A stretch of 64,000 nt of DNA from Cephalotus follicularis (Eukaryota; Streptophyta; Magnoliopsida; Oxalidales; Cephalotaceae). Where the stretch lies: positions 1-64,000 of the forward strand of contig BDDD01002266.1 of NCBI GenBank assembly GCA_001972305.1, in the 5' to 3' direction. The position numbers and the translations under genes are program-made. Under the pieces are notes generated by a model. The model saw only the letters and a program-made list of their open reading frames with translations, ran no database searches and was not told where the DNA came from. Positions within the stretch are counted from its first letter, which is position 1, and the number at the start of each line of letters is the position of its first letter. Below, piece after piece: positions 56,343 to 64,000 of the stretch.

Positions 56343-56457
56343 AATAAAATATAATTTGCACAATATAACATGAATAAAATAAGACTGTATATCATACGAG
56401 CATAGTACAAGTTCATCCAGCCACCTAGTAGCTTGACGAGTCACACACTCTCTAACA
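56343..56457 (-). repeat. Copia-X LTR fragment, start of an LTR
   Basis: Read on the minus strand it begins TGTTAGAGAGTGTG at 56457, exactly where the SIRE-B gag reading breaks. It runs to the SIRE-A TSD and would continue in 13207-13218. Too short to classify further than a TGTTAG-type copia LTR. Confidence 0.5.
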
Positions 56458-57084
56458 TAGAGACCCTAGGAGGTCCTCCAAAGGAAGGGTGTTGAGGTCT
56501 TTTGCTTTCTCAATTGCTGTCACTTTAGGCATCCATGCTCTTTGTAGACACCTGAGAATCTTTATCACCATTTCACTATTAGAATAAACTTTATCCAAAG
56601 CTTGTAAAGCATTTGTAATATTAGTAAATCTAGTGAACATAGTTTTAATGTCTTCATTCTCATTCATGGTAAACATTTCATACTCATGTACTAGCATGAT
56701 AATTTTCACTTTTTTGACTTGATTGGTACCTTCATAGGTAACCTCAAGTCTATCTCGCATTTCCTTAGCCAAAATAAAAGAATATACTCTATTGAAATCG
56801 CTAGAATTGATAGCACAAATTATAATGTGTTTGGCTTTAGCATTCATTTGTACTATCTTCCTATCTTCATCATTATAACTAGTCCTAGGTTTTGAAATGA
56901 CTTCACCATTTTCATTTCTCATGATAAGCAGGTTTGGACCATCAACAATTAGGTCCCACAAATTATGATCTAGAGATGGAATGAAAATAGTCATTTTAGC
57001 CTTCCAATGGCTATAGTTGTTGCCATCAAAAAATTGTGGCTTGGAGATGTTTTGGCTTTCTCCGGAATTCAAGTTCATTGCCAT
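56458..57084 (-). pseudogene. SIRE-B gag, N-terminal part, cut by Copia-X
   Basis: An open reading of about 209 codons from ATG 57084, 43 bases inside the PBS. Words match SIRE-A gag: 'PQFFDGNNYSHWKAKMTIFIPSLDHNLWDLIVDGPN', 'AKHIIICAINSSDFNRVYS', 'VTYEGTNQVKKVKI', 'YEMFTMNENEDIKTMFTRFTNITNALQAL'. It ends 'LPLEDLLGSL', at which point SIRE-A gag continues with VTHEL, but here the sequence changes to the Copia-X LTR. This family packages the element RNA; the fragment lacks the knuckle. Confidence 0.88.
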
Positions 57085-57126
57085 GGATCTTTAAAACTCT
57101 AACAATTAAGAATTATAAGTCTACTC

Positions 57127-57138
57127 GCTCTGATACCA
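57127..57138 (-). promoter_or_regulatory. SIRE-B primer binding site
   Basis: Minus strand TGGTATCAGAGC, exact, two bases inside the LTR. Confidence 0.93.
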
Positions 57139-57140
57139 AT

Positions 57141-58732
57141 TGAAATACTACAAGAGGGGGGTGAATTGTGGAAAGTATGAACTTTTCAGATTATGCTTAA
57201 CAAAATAAAACTAAAGCAGAGATTCCAATATTAAAGGACTGTAAGTAAAATTATAAGTAAAGAGAGAGAGTAAGAGAATTGCAAACAAAGTTTTAGAGTG
57301 GTTCGGCCAAACTCTTGCCTACGTCTACTTTCTCAAGACCTCTTGAGATTCCACTAGTATTCGACCTGAATACAATCTCCAAATATCTTTCCGGGAGCTA
57401 TTCGGTACACCTTTACAACTTCTGTGATTGACCTCAATCACATATACTTTTGGATCCACTCCCCTTAATGATTAAACAGATACAGTGTTGTTTGAATAAC
57501 CTCTAAAATGTTGGATATAAATTGATTAAGCTCACAACAATGACAACTTAAAAATATACTCACAAAGTAGCTTAGGATAGCACTGGCTAATAACAGAGAA
57601 GCTCTTGAATTTGACAGAATACTTGATCTGAATGATTGTGATGTTTGTTCTTTATTGTCTTGTTGATCCAAGCCTCTTATTTATAGTGTTTCTGCAAGAT
57701 ATAGCTGTTGGAGATTGTAGAGAGCCGTTAGAGACATTTTAGCACAGTTTCCTATTTAATTCGGTGCTATAAATGTAGACTAGATTTCACTCCTTTGCTC
57801 AAAGCATTGATGGGTTTAGTCAAGGCGTCGCCGCTTAGATGTTACAGTTATGCCTTAATTTTAATCTCCCCGTTTAAAGCTTCAACGGTTTGGCTACTTT
57901 TCACTTTGCCCTTAGTAAAGTGTTGCCGCTTTAACTAAAGCGTCGTCAGTTTGTCTTTAAGCATCGACCCTTTACTTTAAGCATTATCGCTTTACCAATT
58001 TAGTCTTCTCTGCCGCTTTACATATGCTTTGCCTCCAAGGTTTGCTCTGCAAACTTTGATGTATGACTTCAAGCTCTGATTCTCTAAAGCTTAGATGTAT
58101 TCTACTTTGCAACACAGAACGCCGGTTTTCTCTTAAGCTTCTGCTCTGCAATACTTAATTCAGGTCTACTCTGCAACATACTCAAGTCTGCTCTGAAATG
58201 TTTATCTTAGGTATTCTATGCAATATTTATCTTAGGTCTACTCTGCAAGCTTTACTTTCAGGACTGCTTTGCAATAGCCATTTTTCATGTCTGCTCTGCC
58301 ACAACTATCTGTGGTCTACTCTGCAAGCTATCTCAGGTCTGCTCTTCAGCATTATTCTCTGGTGTGCTCTGCAAGTTTTTCCAAGGTCTGCCTTCGCTTG
58401 TCCAAGGTTTGCCTTTACTTGTCCATTGCCCTGCCTTGGCTTACGAAGTCTGCCTTTTCTGCCTATGCCTTCTCATCCTTACGCCTTAAGCACTGCCTAT
58501 GCCTTCTCTTCCTTATGCCTTAGCGCTGCCTATGCCTTCTCTGCCTATCGACAGTTTACGCCTAAAGCGATGAAGGTTTGATCATAAGCGTCGCTGCTTT
58601 ATGCATATTGCTTATAAACTACTGGCGCTTTGAGTTTAGTTTTGTGCTCAACTTAAAATGCACATGAAATGAAAAATCATTAGTTGCAAATATGTTATCA
58701 TCAAAATTAGGATTGAGACATAAAAGCCAACA
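57141..58732 (-). repeat. SIRE-B 5' LTR (about 1592 bp)
   Basis: On the + strand starts TGAAATACTACAAG and ends AAAGCCAACA. Same layout as the SIRE-A LTR ('gtggttcggccaaa', 'ccactagtattcgacc', 'aacctctaaaatgttgga'). Carries palindrome-type units (57805-57975, 58560-58610; e.g. GGCGTCGCCGC, AAGCGTCGTCAG) and a degenerate 'TCTACTCTGCAAG' repeat (58020-58560). The right end has no partner LTR in the window. Confidence 0.8.
58020..58560 (+). repeat. Degenerate (G)TCTGCTCTGCAA repeat in the SIRE-B LTR
   Basis: At least ten units such as 'ggtctactctgcaag', 'gtctgctctgcca' and 'gtgtgctctgcaag', 25-45 bp apart; the last part turns into 'tgccttctctgcctatg' units. Confidence 0.85.
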
Positions 58733-59316
58733 TAAAGCTTTAATACAAGCTTATTTAAAGACTCCCAAGGGAGCAATTAGAGAAGACCCTTGATACAGGA
58801 CCATAGCTCTCCAAGTCTGAAGTAGACTGATTAAAGCTTTAATACAAGCTTACTCAAGACTCCCAATGGAGCAATCAGAGCAGGCCCTTAATACAAGGAC
58901 CTATCTCTGCAGTTAAATATCTCATAGCAGGGACTTAATACAGCAACCCAGCTCTGCAGTTAAGTATATCAGAGCAGGGCCTTGATACAGGAACCCAGCT
59001 CTCTGAACCAAAAAAGCGTAAAAGAGTCCTAAAATGGAGTCTTGGCTAAAAAATAAATGCTGGTCTGCAAACCCATAGTAACTTGCCAAACCAGATCTAA
59101 AACATATCTTGATCTGCGAACATATAAGAACTTACAAAGATCAAGTCTTGTTGGCTAAGCGTTTTGATACAATTGCCCCCATGGGGGCTAAAAAGCTTAA
59201 ATCGACAAAGTTTGGAGACACCAGACTAAATGAAACAAAAAAGTGTTTTATTGCATTGTCAGAATAAGAATTACAAAAATACAGAGATACAATGCAAATA
59301 CAAGAAAATACATAAG
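58733..59316. other. Non-coding region with internal repeats, right of SIRE-B
   Basis: 58740-59010 holds two ~110-bp imperfect repeats ('aagctttaatacaagctta', 'gactccca(a/t)gg(g/a)agcaat') and three 'cccagctct' / 'tgatacagga' units. No ORF. It probably belongs to the Tat-type fragment that follows, as its 3' untranslated part on the minus strand. Confidence 0.5.
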
Positions 59317-59850
59317 CTAAGGAGCAAGGTCTTGAACATCCTTGAGCTGTGGAGCAGCAACAATCTTTGAAGCAGGCTTAGAGGAATGAAACTCTTCGGC
59401 ATCATCAGCAGAGGACGGGACAGTCAAATTTGGAAGCTCTGCCCTTTGTGACTCTTTCTCCTGCAGAGTAAGGCGAACTTTCTCCTCCTCGACCTCTATC
59501 CCTTTAGGAAGAAAGTTGAAATCTCTTGCTGACTCACAATACATGATATGAGTAAGAGGAAAATCAGGATGAAGAGCAACTGCCCAGTTGCAACAAGTGT
59601 AGAAGCTCTGACGAAAATATCGCGCAGACTCCATAAAGACTTCCTCCCCAAAAGTTGGAGAAGCCTTATACTGGTTTGCAGCCTCATCTAATGTTCCCCG
59701 AAACTCTGCTGAAGCCTTGAAGTCTTCCACGGCCCCAGCCAAAGAAACTCAGGAGAAGTTTTGAATTCTGTAAGGGCTTTGTCAACTGCCTCTCTCCATA
59801 AAGACCAACTCGTAAATGCTCCTCCTTCTCTGCAAAGTTCAGAGAAGAAG
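59317..59850 (-). pseudogene. C-terminal fragment of a Tat-type gypsy ORF
   Basis: An open stretch of 141 codons (59742 to 59317). Coding text also continues upstream in a changed frame to about 59850 ('GGAFTSWSLWREAVDKALTEFKTSPEF'). The pattern 'F..S.EF...L.....QYKASPTFGEEV...SARYFRQSFYTCCNWAVALHPDFPLTHI' recalls the C-terminal part of plant Tat/Ogre proteins of the 'putative gypsy-type transposase' family; the same family begins at 63473. An acidic tail follows. It points away from the + strand LTR at 59866. Function of these proteins is not settled. Confidence 0.5.
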
Positions 59851-59860
59851 GACTAGGGGG
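59841..59860 (+). promoter_or_regulatory. Possible polypurine tract before the LTR
   Basis: AGAGAAGAAGGACTAGGGGG, directly left of the LTR start TGATACGG. Confidence 0.55.
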
Positions 59861-59865
59861 GCATT

Positions 59866-60288
59866 TGATACGGAAAAATTAATGTGTGAATAAGGCACTG
59901 ACACATGTCACCTGGAACCAACAGTTCCACTATTAAACCGCCTAAGATCACGGTCATAACTAAGGAGATAACTTCTACATTCCAAGATAAGGACATGACC
60001 GAAAATTCTGGCATAATTCAAGGGATCTATAACATCCTCTCTGATGTTAGCAGTTCAGAGAGAGTTACGGTCAGGTAAGGCTATAAATACCCCAAAAAAT
60101 ACTGTAGGGAGGTCGGTGAATTTACCATAGCTTATTATCTTCTCTGCAAAAAAATTAATTTAAATATCGAAATGTCCCCGGGAGTAAAACCTCCTGAACT
60201 TTAGATAGTTTGTTTTTTGTATGTACATGGAATACCAGAGAACGTAAACCTAGTACTTTCTTCGGGTCATCCAACGTTTTTCCTAACA
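59866..60288 (+). repeat. Probable short gypsy LTR (423 bp)
   Basis: TGATACGGAAAAATTAATG ... TTTTTCCTAACA, preceded by a purine tract. Carries a TATA box CTATAAATA (60081-60089) and the closing text 'cttcgggtcatccaacg'. No second copy in the window, so the boundaries rest on the TG...CA ends and the purine tract only. Confidence 0.5.
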
Positions 60289-61960
60289 AATCCAATATCC
60301 ACACGCGAAATAATGTTATAAAATTGATTTTTGTATCAATATTTATTTGTTTAGTAAGTTTCCTTTTTAAAAAAAAAAATTAGAATGAGACACATCATAT
60401 GATAGTAGACTCACTAGACAATTTTAATTTATATGAAATTCATGATTTACTATGTGTATTTGTTGGTGATGTATAGGTACCGCGTAGGTATAAAGACGTA
60501 TTGTGAAAATTAATTACGCAAAATTTTATTTTAAATAATAATGAATAAATCAGATAAACTGAGGTATTAAATGATTGTTTACGCCCACTAAAATCTAAAT
60601 GTCAAGGAATGATAATACCGTTGGAGAGACGGCACCCACGATCCGTTTACTCTTGTTGGCTACGGTAGTATTAATAATTATAACTAATATTAAATGATTG
60701 CGTCACTTATTAAATCAACTACTTGACTAACTACATTTGTTTATTATTTTATAAAATTATTGAATATTTTCAACACGACGTGGTGATGTCAAATCTGGAC
60801 TTTACAAATATATCAAAATGAAAGCAGTAAAGCCTATGAGCCTAATAAAAATTATGCAAAGAAAAACAAGGCTATGTTGGTTTTGTAACAAGTGCCGTAA
60901 TAACATTTCTTCAGTTTGTTTTTCATTGATTAGTTTAGTGTGTTTTTGTACACAATCATTTATTAATACATTTTTTTATTGATTCTATTTAATAATTAAT
61001 TAATAAAAAAACTTAAAAGAACCCGTATAAAAAAAACAATAAGCAAAAAAACAATAATCATTAAAAAACAGTCATCTATCTAGAATTTGACAGACATTAC
61101 CATTACTCTATTGCGATCGGAGAAACTTTTGATTCCTTCTTTCTACCTTTTTCCTTTTTTGAGAGCCATTCTTCTTTATATTTTTTTAGCAGCAACTAGT
61201 ACGTATATTAATGTATTAAGCAATAAATGAGCTTTTATTTCGTTAGGACTTTGGAATTAAGTTGCGTTTGGTAACGCGTTTCACATTAGCAGACGTTGTT
61301 TTACGAATTACGTTTTTTAAAACACTAAAAGTTAGATGTTTAGTAATAAATTGAAAACGCGGTTACGAAAAACGCGCGTTTCAAACCTTAAAAATAGATA
61401 ACGGGTTTCAATTGTTGCGGTATGGAGAAAAACACACGTTTCATGTCGAAAGCGTCGACACTTTGTGACATAGCGTCAATGCTTTGATAAATACTACGGT
61501 GATGTGTTAGTGTTTGGTTACTTCTTTGTGATTTGAGATTATTTGCAAGTTGAAGCGTTAACTTGATTAATTGCTTCAGTGATGGTTACTTTTGAGGCTG
61601 TTTGAATTATGGGTATTTGCTTTTATACGATTTTGATATCCTTATTCCAAATAGTTATTCATGGGCCAAGCCCAAACTACTAATAATTAATATAAAACCA
61701 GGTCTGTATCCCGATATACCATGCGTTAGTGTCATAGTCATACTGTTGATATGTCGAAGTATATACCAACTACAACACTGTGTGTTGAAGGATGGAGGCT
61801 ATGGAGAGATGTTATGTGTGATAATTTGTGTGTCCTGTTGTTTCTCTAAATGTGTTTTTTTTGTACAATTCTTGAGTATTTTTATTTAAGCATAATAAAT
61901 AAAATGTTACATTTAAAAAAAATAAATAAATAATCAAATTATAAATACTATTGTTGATAC
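60289..61960. other. AT-rich intergenic stretch, no gene seen
   Basis: No ORF with recognisable content. Runs of A/T and simple 'aataataa' text. One pair of GCGTCGACAC / GCGTCAATGC units at 61452 and 61473, 21 bp apart, is the only structured element noticed. Possibly relic retrotransposon or host intergenic DNA. Confidence 0.6.
61452..61482. repeat. Isolated GTCGAC-core motif pair
   Basis: GCGTCGACAC (61452) and GCGTCAATGC (61473), 21 bp apart, outside any LTR that I can recognise. Confidence 0.85.
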
Positions 61961-62608
61961 ATAAATCCTTCCCTCAACAGTATCCCACGTGAAAGGGCTT
62001 GATTTGTTTAGGGAAACGCTGTTTATGTGCTCCGAGATGAAGGTAGAAGATGACCGTGATTATTTTCCCTGCACAGAAGAGCAAACACGTTGAAGATCCA
62101 AGAGGTTGTTCTCCCGGGGACACTCCGACGCTCAAGTTAGACCTTTGCACAGAGGGAAACTAGGTTCTTTGAGAGTAAAAATGGGTGACCTTTGTTCTGA
62201 CCGTTGAACTAGTATTTATAGTGTATGAGTGTAACTGTCTGAGCGTGAAATACGGAGGTGATAGCTGTCCCCTAAGGAAATGCCGAGGATATCGGGATTT
62301 CCCTTATCTCCATCTGATTTGTCGCTACTTTCCTTGCAGGTAGTTGACTATATCTTATCTTCCATATTTGGAAGAGGTGAATCCCTGGAAAGTAGGCCGA
62401 TTTTATGGCCTTGTCCTGCCGAGGACGAGGAGAGATAGGTTCTCTCGTCGTTTACCCACTTCAAGGTCTTCAACTTCACGAACTTCTTCAACAGCTGCTG
62501 CCCGAAGCATTAAGCCCTCTGCCAAGCTGCTGAGGAAGAGATCTTCTATAGTGTAGCTGAGGAGGAGTCCCCTGGGTTAGGTCCTCTGTACTGATGTGGA
62601 AAGGGAGA

Positions 62609-62709
62609 TCCTCGGCACTTAGGCTGAGGATGTCCTCGGCACTTACGCCGAGGAGGGTGGATTCTTCATCATCACTAAGAAGGGGTTTCCTCGGACTTGA
62701 TTCCGAGGA
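62609..62709. repeat. Three 22-bp TCCTCGG...CCGAGGA hairpins
   Basis: TCCTCGGC-N6-GCTGAGGA (62609-62630, one mismatch), TCCTCGGC-N6-GCCGAGGA (62633-62654, perfect) and TCCTCGGA-N6-TCCGAGGA (62688-62709, perfect). Confidence 0.97.
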
Positions 62710-62867
62710 GGATGTCTTCATCTGTTTCTCCTGCTCGAGCTTGATAAGCTTACTCTGACCAGTATCCATGTAAACTTTTAAAGCTCTTGGACACTTGGCT
62801 ACGTCCGCGAAGGACACGTGTCGTTCGCGGTATAATTTAATTTTTCCCATATCATATGCCCCCCTGA

Positions 62868-62901
62868 TCCTTCTTCTCTGACCGTGGTCAGAGGAGAAGG
62901 A
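62868..62901. repeat. 34-bp near-perfect inverted repeat
   Basis: Arms 62868-62883 and 62886-62901 (TCCTTCTTCTCTGACC), loop GT, one mismatch in 16. Confidence 0.95.
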
Positions 62902-63258
62902 ACAGAGTTGAGAGTCGTGACTCGGGCCGAACTCCTCCTGGAAACTTTATGTATGTTTTTCCATATGTGAAAGAACTGAGGCCCGATAGTGTGGCTTTTA
63001 GAGATCCTCTGGCACAAAACCAATCTCGCCTTAGCAGAGGATTGAAGCTTGCCTCTGTCTGGATCCATCTCTGCTAACGGGCCTCGTGTCACGAGCCCAA
63101 ATCATTTGCATTTAAGTAGCGTATTGAACACGACTTAGATGTGGCATAAACTGAGCGTTTCCCGCCTCTGTCTCTTCGTCTCCCGCGTCTGATTTGACAG
63201 TTCATTCATTAGCCATTGGATCTATGCGATGTGGAGGGCCAGGATTCAAGCTACAAGC

Positions 63259-63267
63259 CTATAAAAG
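63259..63267 (+). promoter_or_regulatory. TATA box upstream of the right-edge ORF
   Basis: CTATAAAAG, 214 bases before the ATG at 63473. Transcription would start near 63290. Confidence 0.7.
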
Positions 63268-63396
63268 GATATCTACTTCACAAAGCAAACCTTTCACTCC
63301 TTCAAACTCTTATCTCCGTCTTGTCGCTGCGTGATACTGAGATTTATGGTGCCCTCAAATCTTCATCTTCATACCATTCTTTCATCAAGATCTTTG

Positions 63397-63472
63397 GTAA
63401 GTTGCCAGTCTTCTTGTTGTTCTAAGTTCAATCTAGGATTCCTCTAGCCTCTTCTTTTTTCGTCTAACATAG
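63397..63472 (+). other. Probable 5'-UTR intron (76 bp)
   Basis: Donor TTTG|GTAAGTT at 63397 and a pyrimidine-rich stretch with acceptor CTAACATAG at 63472. The next base is the A of the ATG, so splicing would place the start codon at the first base of exon 2. Confidence 0.6.
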
Positions 63473-64000
63473 ATGGCTAGAACTAAACAAACTGCTAGGC
63501 CTTCTCCTCCCCTAGAAGTCGAACCCCTAGCCATGGTGGTTCCCACCGCCGAAAGTTCCCTTTCCTCTGAAGGCAGCTTGGGGGCTGCGGTGGGTGACCC
63601 TGCTGCTCCCATCACCAAGGCTGACACCTTAGCCCCGGATTGCTTTGGTCTTAGTACTCTTTCTCGCGATGAGGTGCTAGAACTTTCTCGCAAATATAAT
63701 TTCCCTACTGGGTTGAGATTTAGTCTCCCCTTGGATCCTCGGCTGGTTACCGAGAGTAGGGAGGGCCTCTTCACCTTCTTTGAAGGCGCGCTCTCTCATG
63801 GTTTAAGCGTCCCGGTGCCCTCTTTCGCTCTCTCGATCTTGGAGACATTTCATCTCCACCCTTGTCTTCTCCAACCTCAATCCTGGAGCTTTATCATAGG
63901 CTTCCTAGTTAGGTGTCTAGAGTCCGAGGTGGCTACGACAGTAGGACTATTCAAAGAATTCCATGTCATCTCGTCCTCGCCAGGAAAGCGTGGGTATTTC
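63473..64000 (+). CDS. Tat-type gypsy ORF with a histone H3-like N-terminus (partial, runs off window)
   Basis: Open for 176 codons from ATG 63473 to the window edge without a stop. Residues 2-9 are ARTKQTAR, identical to the histone H3 tail; residue 10 is Pro where H3 has Lys9, and residue 11 is Ser as in H3. Residues about 11-60 are low-complexity Pro/Ala/Ser/Glu. From about 55 the text ('GLSTLSRDEVLELSRKYNFPTGLRFSLPL', 'LFTFFEGALSHGLSVPVPSFALSILETFHLHPCLLQPQSWSFIIGFLVRC', 'LFKEFHVISSSPGKRGYF') follows the plant domain named putative gypsy-type transposase, found in gag-like ORFs of Tat/Ogre elements. The start is favoured by the TATA box, the probable 5'-UTR intron ending at the ATG, and the absence of upstream frame continuity. 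Met-Ala would normally lose Met, exposing the H3-like end. Function unproven. Confidence 0.75.
   Translation, partial: MARTKQTARPSPPLEVEPLAMVVPTAESSLSSEGSLGAAVGDPAAPITKADTLAPDCFGLSTLSRDEVLELSRKYNFPTGLRFSLPLDPRLVTESREGLFTFFEGALSHGLSVPVPSFALSILETFHLHPCLLQPQSWSFIIGFLVRCLESEVATTVGLFKEFHVISSSPGKRGYF

Larger units (their letters stand above)
61961..63250 (+). promoter_or_regulatory. Probable LTR/upstream region of a Tat-type element, hairpin-rich
   Basis: No supported coding sequence. Repeated CCTCGG/CCGAGG text at 62410-62710, including three 22-bp hairpins (62609-62630, 62633-62654, 62688-62709), and a 34-bp hairpin at 62868-62901. An E2F-like site TTTCCCGCC is at 63158-63166. LTR limits could not be fixed. 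Confidence 0.45.

Noticed and set aside
61252..61520. MITE with terminal 'gtttggtaac' text
   Set aside because: The two similar ends are direct, not inverted, and no TSD could be found.
62488..62850. Minus-strand 120-codon ORF with repeated Ser/Glu/Asp text
   Set aside because: It is the reading of the CCTCGG/CCGAGG hairpin region; the acidic repeats follow from the DNA repeats and no family is recognisable.

Overview
This window is repeat-dense plant nuclear DNA, most likely from a eudicot. The evidence is plant-specific element lineages: Sirevirus-type and other Ty1/copia elements, Tekay-like chromovirus Ty3/gypsy, a Tat-type gypsy ORF of the 'putative gypsy-type transposase' family, and a plant L1-type LINE with a zf-RVT tail. 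I see no rRNA, tRNA, CRISPR array or ordinary single-copy host gene. Nearly every base from 1 to about 60288 can be assigned to a nested set of retrotransposons, and target-site duplications (TSDs) let the nesting be read directly.

Layout. (i) 1-1095 is the 3' end of a gypsy LTR lying in the 5' LTR of Copia-1 (1096-13206, + strand). That 5' LTR also carries a 5'-truncated LINE (2252-4950) with an 11-bp TSD. (ii) A minus-strand Sirevirus, SIRE-A (13219-56337, TSD ccatt), has received three insertions: a gypsy-like solo LTR (13450-15998) in its 3' LTR, Gypsy-1 (17816-23042, TSD aatcc) in its 3' non-coding region, and Copia-2 (23482-51736, TSD gggta) in its third ORF. (iii) Copia-2 itself contains a solo LTR (26909-29542), Copia-3 (34619-41100, TSD attcc) and Gypsy-2 (41183-50064, TSD caact). 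(iv) SIRE-A sits in a small copia LTR fragment (Copia-X), which in turn interrupts the gag of a second Sirevirus, SIRE-B (5' LTR 57141-58732). (v) 59317-60288 is a fragment of a Tat-type gypsy element. (vi) 60289-61960 is AT-rich and shows no gene. (vii) 61960-64000 holds hairpin-rich sequence, a TATA promoter, a probable 5'-UTR intron and the start of an open Tat-type ORF that runs off the window.

All recognised element proteins are broken, except the partial ORF at the right edge and the RNase H-integrase ORF of Gypsy-1. Losses hit catalytic regions: the Gypsy-1 RT, SIRE-A pol, the LINE RT catalytic loop, the Copia-1 integrase core, and the Copia-3 RT-RNase H. Gypsy-2 instead carries replaced active-site residues.

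Two observations stand out. First, the right-edge ORF begins Met-ARTKQTAR, the same as the histone H3 N-terminal tail, directly after a probable 5'-UTR intron. Second, arrays of a short palindrome with core GTCGAC (mostly GCGTCGACGC and its CpG-decay variants), often spaced about 21 bp, occur in the LTRs or leaders of at least seven otherwise unrelated elements here.
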